Origin: Streptomyces sp. NRRL S-37 | GTDB taxonomy: Bacteria > Actinomycetota > Actinomycetes > Streptomycetales > Streptomycetaceae | Length of the DNA: 38,063 bases | Reading direction: 5' to 3' | Assembly (NCBI RefSeq): GCF_000721605.1 | Contig: NZ_JOIZ01000037.1 | Location: forward strand, 1-38,063 | In this document: positions 32,907-38,063 of the stretch, in pieces | How positions within the stretch are numbered: the first letter of the stretch is position 1 | Layout: each line of letters begins with the position of its first letter | The notes under the pieces: model-generated | The model's database searches: none | Told to the model about the DNA's origin: nothing | The model's input: the letters and a program-made list of their open reading frames with translations, nothing else | Program-made: the position numbers and the translations under genes

Positions 32907-34774
32907 GCGCGGTGCTCTGGCTGCTGATCGCTCTCCCCCTCGGGGCGGGAGCGGTGCTCGCCTTGACGGGACCTCGCCGCAACCGACTGGTCCCTGGTAT
33001 CGCTGCTACGGTCGCCGCGGTCACGCTCGGTGCCGCGATCGCGGCCGCGGTGACCCGGCCGGCCGCCAGCGCGCCGCTGTTCGCCGGGATGGAGGCGGGG
33101 CTGGCGGTGGACGGCCTGTCCGCGGTGATGGTGGTGACCGTCGCCGCGGTCACCCTCGCCGTCCTGGTCTTCGCGACGGGAGAGTTCGCCGCCGGCGAGA
33201 ACCGGGGGCGGTTCTTCGGGCTGATGCTGCTCTTCGCCGGTGCCATGCTCGTGACCGTCACCGCGACCACCCTGCCGCTCCTGCTGATGGCCTGGGAGGT
33301 GATGGGCGCCGCCAGCTGGGCCCTGATCGGCTACTGGTGGCAGCGACCCGAACGTGCGGAAGCCGCCGACGTCGCGTTCCTCACCACCCGCGCCGCCGAC
33401 CTCGGCCTGTACCTGGCGGCCGGCGCCGCCGTGGCCGGCGGGGTCGGCTCCCTGCGCCTGGACGCCCTGTCGCACGCCGCGTCGCCGTGGCTGCACGTCG
33501 TATCCGCGGGCATCGTCGTCGCCGCCCTGGGGAAATCCGCACAACTTCCTTTCTCCTTCTGGCTTTCGCGTGCCATGCAGGGACCGAGCCCGGTGTCCGC
33601 ACTGCTCCACTCGGCGACCATGGTCGCCGCCGGCGCCTACCTGCTGCTGCGGCTGGTCCCGCTGCTGGACACCACGGAATGGGCCGGTCCGGTGGTCGCC
33701 TGGGCCGGCGCGGTCACCGCCCTGGCCCTGGGCCTGGTCGCGGTCGCCCAGACCGACCTCAAACAGCTCCTCGCGGCCTCCACCTCCGCTCAGATCGGCT
33801 TCATGGTGCTGGCCGCGGGCAGCGGCGGCGTCGCCGCGGGCACCACGCAACTGGTCGCACACGCCGCCACCAAGTCGGGTCTGTTCCTCGCCGCCGGGGC
33901 GTGGCTGACGGCGCTGGGCACCAAACAACTCCCGGCGCTGCGCGGGGCGGCCCGCGCGCACCGGCTGGTCGGTGCGGCCTTCACCGTCGGCGCGCTCACT
34001 CTGGCCGGGCTGCCGCCCCTGTCCCTGTGGGCGGCCAAGGACGAGGTCCTCGCCGCCGCCCGCACCGGGGGAACCGGGCCGTACGCGGTGGGCCTCGCGG
34101 CAGCCGCCGTCGCTGCCGTCTACAGCATCAAGGCCGTCTGGTACGTCACCCGTCCCCTCCCGGAGAGTCCGCAGGCCGGATACGACACCGAGCAGCGCGG
34201 CACCCGCGGCGTCGCCCGTACGGCATCGGCTCCCCTCCTCGCCCTCACCCTTGCCGCGGCGGTGCTGGGAGTGCTGGCCCTGCCGGGACCGGCGTCCTGG
34301 CTGAAGGGGCTGGTCGGCGCCCGGGGCGAGCCGTCCCCCGCGCCGTGGGAGCCCGGGCTGTCCGCCGGTGTGGCGTTCGCCGCCGCCGGCCTGGCCTGGT
34401 GGTGCGCGTCCCGCCCGGCGCCCGTACCGCGCGCCGCCGTACGTGCGGCTCACGGTTGGCTGTACCTGGAGCAGACCACGCGGACCGTCGTGGCGCGTCC
34501 GGTGCTGGGCCTGGCCCGGACGCTGGCCGCCTTCGACGACCGCGTCGTCGACGGCGCCGTACGGCAGACCGCCCGCGGCGGCCTGGCGACGGCCCGGCTC
34601 GCGCGCCGCCTGGACGACGGCGGAATCGACGGCGCCGTCCGCGCGGTCGCCGCGAGTGCGCGGCGCCTGGGCCGTTGGGCCCGCCGCCCGCAGACCGGGC
34701 TGCTGCATCAGTACTACGCCCAGGCCGTCGTCGGCTTCCTCGTGCTCGTCCTGATCATCCTGTTGGTGAGGTAA
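32903..34774 (+). CDS. nuoL: NuoL-like antiporter subunit
   Basis: A 623-residue Mrp/NuoL-family antiporter subunit with ~14 core helices and a long C-terminal part (residues ~440-623) that ends in an anchor helix (AVVGFLVLVLIILLV), like the lateral helix of NuoL. Key residues kept: E132 (LMAWEVMGAASW), K211 (LGKSAQLPFSFWL) and the Lys in HAATKSGLFL and AAKDEVLAA. WLSRAMQGPSPVSALLHSATMV shows Ser-Arg in place of the usual Pro-Asp. ATG at 32903; five nt separate it from nuoM. Confidence 0.9.
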   Translation: MSAVLWLLIALPLGAGAVLALTGPRRNRLVPGIAATVAAVTLGAAIAAAVTRPAASAPLFAGMEAGLAVDGLSAVMVVTVAAVTLAVLVFATGEFAAGENRGRFFGLMLLFAGAMLVTVTATTLPLLLMAWEVMGAASWALIGYWWQRPERAEAADVAFLTTRAADLGLYLAAGAAVAGGVGSLRLDALSHAASPWLHVVSAGIVVAALGKSAQLPFSFWLSRAMQGPSPVSALLHSATMVAAGAYLLLRLVPLLDTTEWAGPVVAWAGAVTALALGLVAVAQTDLKQLLAASTSAQIGFMVLAAGSGGVAAGTTQLVAHAATKSGLFLAAGAWLTALGTKQLPALRGAARAHRLVGAAFTVGALTLAGLPPLSLWAAKDEVLAAARTGGTGPYAVGLAAAAVAAVYSIKAVWYVTRPLPESPQAGYDTEQRGTRGVARTASAPLLALTLAAAVLGVLALPGPASWLKGLVGARGEPSPAPWEPGLSAGVAFAAAGLAWWCASRPAPVPRAAVRAAHGWLYLEQTTRTVVARPVLGLARTLAAFDDRVVDGAVRQTARGGLATARLARRLDDGGIDGAVRAVAASARRLGRWARRPQTGLLHQYYAQAVVGFLVLVLIILLVR

Positions 34775-34779
34775 CCCCT

Positions 34780-36285
34780 GTGCTGAGCGTCGTCACGTTC
34801 CTGCCGCTGCTGGCGTGCGCGGTGCTGTCGCTCCTGCCGCGCACGCTTGCCGACCGGTCGTACGTCTGGCTGTGGATCGTCACGTCCGCCGCCGACCTGG
34901 CCTTGGTCATCGCCCTGTGGGTCGGCTACGACACCCGTGGCGGGATGCAGTACGAGCAGCGGGCGCGCTGGATCCCGAGTGCCGGCGTCGGCTACCACCT
35001 GGGAGTCGACGGCCTGTCCCTCCCCCTGGTCGCCCTGACCTGCCTGCTCTTCCTGGCCGTCGCCGTCCACTCCTTGCGCGAGAAGCGGCGGGTGCGCTCC
35101 TACGCCTGCCTCTTCCTTTTCCTGCAGTCCGTCAGCATCGGCCTGTTCGTCGCCCTCGACCTCATCCTCTTCTTCGTCTTCTTCGACCTCTCCATCGTCG
35201 GCATGTTCTTCGTCATCGCGGGCTGGGGACACGGCGAACGCGCCCGCGCCGCGGCGCTGAGGTTCTTCCTCTACACCTTCATCGGCTCCCTCGCCCTCCT
35301 GCTGGGCTTCATCGGGCTCTACCTGGCAGCCGAACCGCACACCTTCGACATCGTCGACCTCACTCGCGTCAACCCACTGGCCGGACACGGGTTGTACGCC
35401 GGTCTGGTACTCCTGGCCATCGGGGTAGGACTGGCGGTCAAGACCCCGACCGTGCCGTTCCACACCTGGCTGCCGCCCGCGCATACCGACGCACCGGCCG
35501 CCGGCTCGGCGATCCTCGCCGGAGTCCTGCTGAAGATGGGCACCTACGGTTTCGTACGCATCGCCATGCCGTTGCTGCCCGGCAGCTGGCGCCACTACGC
35601 CCTCGTCGTCGTGGTCGTCGGCGCCGTGTCCGTCGTCTACGGGGCCCTGGTGGCGTTGGCGCAGACGGACTTCAAACGCATGATCGCCTACACCTCGGTC
35701 AACCACATGGGCTACATCGTCCTCGCGGTCGGCGCCGCCGGGACGCTCGCCGGCACCGACGCCCAGGCCCGCTCCCTCGCGGTGACCGGAGCGGTCACCC
35801 AGATGGTCAGCCACGGCCTGATCACCGGAGCCCTGTTCCTGCTCAGCGGCGTGCTCTACGACCGAGGCCGGACGTACGAGATGGACGCCTACTCCGGCCT
35901 GGCCGCCCACACCCCGCGGTTCGCGGCAGTCACCGCTGTCGCCGCGTTCGCCAGTCTCGGCATTCCCGGCTTCTCCGGCTTCATCGCCGAATTCCAGATC
36001 TTCACCGGCAGCCTGGCCTCCCAGGCCGTCGCCACCGCCCTCTCCGTGACCGGCATCCTGATCACCGCGGCCCTCTTCCTGATCGCGCTGCGGCGCATGT
36101 TCCTCGGCCCCGCGCGCCTGCCCGAGACCATTCCCGCCGGCGGCATCCGGGACCTCAGAACCACCGAGGCGCTGTCCACGGTGCCGCTGCTGGCGGTCGC
36201 CCTGGTGATCGGTGTCGCACCGCGCTGGCTGCTGGACGTCATCGAGCCGGCCGGGCGCACCCTGACCGGCCTGGTGGCACGGTGA
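34780..36285 (+). CDS. nuoM: NuoM-like antiporter subunit
   Basis: A 501-residue protein with ~14 helices. VKTPTVPFHTWLPPAHTDAP and AGVLLKMGTYG are strong NuoM marks, with K221 kept. The helix 5 Glu (usually FFELxLxPMYFLI) is Asp here (D136, FFDLSIVGMFFVIAGWG). The start is GTG at 34780 after GTGAGG. An in-frame upstream extension seen in the same frame is non-coding and rejected. The stop overlaps nuoN (GTGA). Confidence 0.9.
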   Translation: MLSVVTFLPLLACAVLSLLPRTLADRSYVWLWIVTSAADLALVIALWVGYDTRGGMQYEQRARWIPSAGVGYHLGVDGLSLPLVALTCLLFLAVAVHSLREKRRVRSYACLFLFLQSVSIGLFVALDLILFFVFFDLSIVGMFFVIAGWGHGERARAAALRFFLYTFIGSLALLLGFIGLYLAAEPHTFDIVDLTRVNPLAGHGLYAGLVLLAIGVGLAVKTPTVPFHTWLPPAHTDAPAAGSAILAGVLLKMGTYGFVRIAMPLLPGSWRHYALVVVVVGAVSVVYGALVALAQTDFKRMIAYTSVNHMGYIVLAVGAAGTLAGTDAQARSLAVTGAVTQMVSHGLITGALFLLSGVLYDRGRTYEMDAYSGLAAHTPRFAAVTAVAAFASLGIPGFSGFIAEFQIFTGSLASQAVATALSVTGILITAALFLIALRRMFLGPARLPETIPAGGIRDLRTTEALSTVPLLAVALVIGVAPRWLLDVIEPAGRTLTGLVAR

Positions 36286-37703
36286 ACGAGAACCTGGCCG
36301 CACTCGTCCCCGAACTCGCCCTCCTCGGCGCCGCCGTCATCGGCCTTCTCGTCGGCTCCTGGCTACCCCGGCGCCGCCAGTGGATCGTCGCCGCCCTCGC
36401 AGCCGTCGCTTGTGCGACGGGACTGGTGGCCACCGCTGTCACCATGGTCACGGACCGGGAACAGACGGTCTTCTCCGCCGCGTTCGCCGTCGACACCGCG
36501 ACGGACGTCGGCCGGCTCATCGTCCTCACCGCCCTGCTCCTGATCATCGGCATGTCCGTGGAAACCGTGAGGAACCACGCACGCGAGACCGAGTACTGGG
36601 TACTGCTCCTGATGACCGGCGCGGGCACCCTCGCCCTCGTCGGCGCGAACGACCTGCTGATGCTGTTCGCCGCCTACCTGCTGGCCAGCGTTCCTGCCTA
36701 CGCACTCGCCGGTTTCGCGAAGGACGCACCCGGCACCGAAGCGGCCCTGAAGTACTACCTGATGGGCGCCCTGCTGGGCATCACCATGCTCGCCGGCACC
36801 GCGCTCCTGTACGCCGCCGGCCACGCCACCCATTACGGCAAGCTCGCCACGACCCTGCCTTCCGCCCCCTACGGGCTCGTCGCCGTCGGACTCGTCGGTG
36901 TCCTGGCCGGCCTGCTCTTCAAGATCGGCGGAGCACCGGCCCACTTCTGGGTGCCCGACGTCACCGACGGAGCTCCGGCACCCGTCGCCGCGTACGTCAC
37001 CACGCTGCCCAAAGTCGGCGGTCTGATCGCCGGTTACCGACTGCTGCACCAGGCACTCGCCGACAGCGACGTCAACTGGTCGCTACTGATCGCGATCCTT
37101 GCCGCGGTCACCATGACCTTGGGGAACCTCGCGGCGTTCTTCCAGACCTCGGTCAAACGCCTGCTCGCCTACTCCACGATCAGCCAGGTCGGGTACCTCC
37201 TGATGGCGTTGGCCGTCACTACCCGCAGCGACCTCGCCCAGCGGAGCCTGCTGCTCTACCTGGCCGCCTACGCCGTCACCAACCTCGGCGCCTTCGCCGT
37301 CGTCACGACACTCCCGCAGGCCCGTACCCTCGACGACTACCGTGGCCTCGCCCGCTGCCACCCCGGCCTCGCGGCCGTGCTCGTCGTCTGTCTGCTGGGC
37401 CTGGTCGGCACGCCGCCCACCGGCGTCTTCCTCGGCAAGCTGGAGATTTTCAGCGCCACCATTGACGGCGGCTACACCTGGCTCGCCGCCCTGGCGGTCG
37501 CCAACACCGTCGCCTCGCTCTTCTACTACCTGCGCTGGCTCGGCCCGCTGTTCCTCACCACCGACAGGTCACCCACCGACACCCCCGCGGGATTGGGCCG
37601 CTGGCCCGTCGCCACAGCTCACTTTGCTGCCGTTCTCTCTCTGACGCTCGGCATCGCCGGACAAGCCGTCCTCACCGTCGCCGAGGGCCCACTGCTGCCG
37701 TGA
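36282..37703 (+). CDS. nuoN: NuoN-like antiporter subunit
   Basis: A 473-residue protein with ~14 helices. LLFKIGGAPAHFWVPDVTDG and VAAYVTTLPKVGG, TSVKRLLAYSTISQVGYLLM and GTPPTGVFLGKLEIF are NuoN marks, and the Lys residues of these motifs are kept. The helix 5 motif (usually LFxGLELLSLPLY) reads LFAAYLLASVPAY, with L133 where the Glu would be. It ends 2 bp before the stop of a convergent leftward frame. No terminator follows that I can identify. Confidence 0.9.
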   Translation: MNENLAALVPELALLGAAVIGLLVGSWLPRRRQWIVAALAAVACATGLVATAVTMVTDREQTVFSAAFAVDTATDVGRLIVLTALLLIIGMSVETVRNHARETEYWVLLLMTGAGTLALVGANDLLMLFAAYLLASVPAYALAGFAKDAPGTEAALKYYLMGALLGITMLAGTALLYAAGHATHYGKLATTLPSAPYGLVAVGLVGVLAGLLFKIGGAPAHFWVPDVTDGAPAPVAAYVTTLPKVGGLIAGYRLLHQALADSDVNWSLLIAILAAVTMTLGNLAAFFQTSVKRLLAYSTISQVGYLLMALAVTTRSDLAQRSLLLYLAAYAVTNLGAFAVVTTLPQARTLDDYRGLARCHPGLAAVLVVCLLGLVGTPPTGVFLGKLEIFSATIDGGYTWLAALAVANTVASLFYYLRWLGPLFLTTDRSPTDTPAGLGRWPVATAHFAAVLSLTLGIAGQAVLTVAEGPLLP

Positions 37704-37705
37704 AG

Positions 37706-37960
37706 CTATCTGTTGCCGGGCAAGCTGTGCAGGTGAACGCGGAAAGCTACCGCGTGGTCGGCCATGGCAGTCTTCCACCGTGAGGCATCGGCGCGGGCGA
37801 TCTCCTGCCACGCCGCAGCGTTGGCGGCGGCGAACGCCCCTTTGGCCTCCGCCGGTGCGGTGCGCCAGGAAGGGAAGCGGTGGGCGAAGGCGTCCGCTTC
37901 AGCGAGCGCGTGTCCGGCTTCGAGGAGTCGCAGGATGTCAATCCCCTCGCAGCGGGGAGA
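37706..37960 (-). pseudogene. Leftward gene end, possibly cut by the insertion sequence
   Basis: The frame to TAG at 37706-37708 shows good codon bias and reads IDILRLLEAGHALAEADAF, then FPSWRTAPAEAKGAFAAAN, AWQEIARADASRW and LHSLPGNR. No ATG or GTG start with a ribosome site is seen before the transposase end. It is probably the C-terminal part of a gene interrupted by the insertion sequence. Family not recognised. Confidence 0.35.
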
Positions 37961-37964
37961 CGAC

Positions 37965-38063
37965 CTATGCGGCCAGTCCCTCGGCGAGGGTGGCTCGGTA
38001 CTCGCGTTCGTAGTCGATCGGGCTCTTGAAGCCGCACACGCTGTGTAGCCGCCTGGTGTTGTA
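37965..38063 (-). CDS. IS3-family transposase, C-terminal end (partial at the window edge)
   Basis: The last 32 codons, entering from the right edge, read YNTRRLHSVCGFKSPIDYE and then REYRATLAEGLAA before TAG. This is the typical end of an IS3-type DDE transposase (WYNxxRLHSxLGYxSPxxYE). The remainder lies outside the window. Confidence 0.85.
   Translation of the reverse strand, partial: YNTRRLHSVCGFKSPIDYEREYRATLAEGLAA

Noticed and set aside
33337..34779. Long in-frame extension upstream of nuoM
   Set aside because: It overlaps nuoL, is Arg/Pro-rich and without membrane helices, while the GTG at 34780 directly precedes a good NuoM start.

Overview
GC content, GTG starts, strong third-position G/C bias and several family-specific small proteins (DUF6098, DUF5133, DUF6153) point to a Streptomyces or a very close actinomycete. 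The window reads as accessory DNA, probably a chromosome arm or large plasmid. It carries stress, sulfur and metal cassettes separated by relics of recombinases and truncated genes, and ends in an IS3-type transposase. No tRNA, rRNA or CRISPR array was seen.

Layout. (1) 72-7178, all leftward: stress-type genes (DUF6098, DUF5133, hemerythrin, a ferritin-like protein, a catalase-fold protein, a zinc alcohol/formaldehyde dehydrogenase, a Rieske protein with a DUF2231 membrane part, DUF1360). (2) 7261-15218: a sulfane-sulfur island between two diverged ~270 bp direct repeats. It holds DUF302, a CstB-like persulfide dioxygenase-rhodanese, two more rhodaneses, a TauE/SafE exporter, a thiol-redox set (CPVC membrane protein, DsbA-like, CcdA), a DUF6153 protein and a CstR-type repressor. 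A rhodanese relic and a frameshifted integrase relic lie at its right end. (3) 15225-17208: TcmP and its three-Cys partner (Gp37/Gp68, DUF5131), directly outside the right repeat. (4) 17731-21803: a copper cassette (CsoR, secreted His-rich protein, CopZ, CopA) around a divergent promoter with three CsoR-type boxes. (5) 22387-24700: TetR regulator and divergent MFS pump. (6) 24733-28428: more metal-linked genes (copper-storage relic, DUF4396 with its own CsoR box, a BNR-repeat lipoprotein, DUF305, DUF6153). (7) 28543-29112: a chimeric ORF joining half a cysteine synthase to the end of an MFS transporter. (8) 29429-37703: a tightly coupled operon for a complex I-like membrane arm (NuoA, H, J, K, L, M, N) whose only soluble-side candidate is a cysteine-poor NuoB/NuoD-like fusion with a His-rich linker. 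No E, F, G, I or C subunit is present.

How they work together. The sulfur island looks like a persulfide detoxification regulon: CstR senses sulfane sulfur, CstB and the rhodaneses oxidise or transfer it, and TauE probably exports sulfite or a related anion. The repressor boxes have the form ATACC-N6-GGTAT at the sulfur genes and ATACC-N7-GGTAT at the copper genes, which may keep the two related repressors apart. The operon in region 8 is the most unusual system here: ion-pumping subunits are kept, while the redox-active Cys motifs and several coupling residues appear lost. All family calls come from reading motifs by eye; no database search was run.
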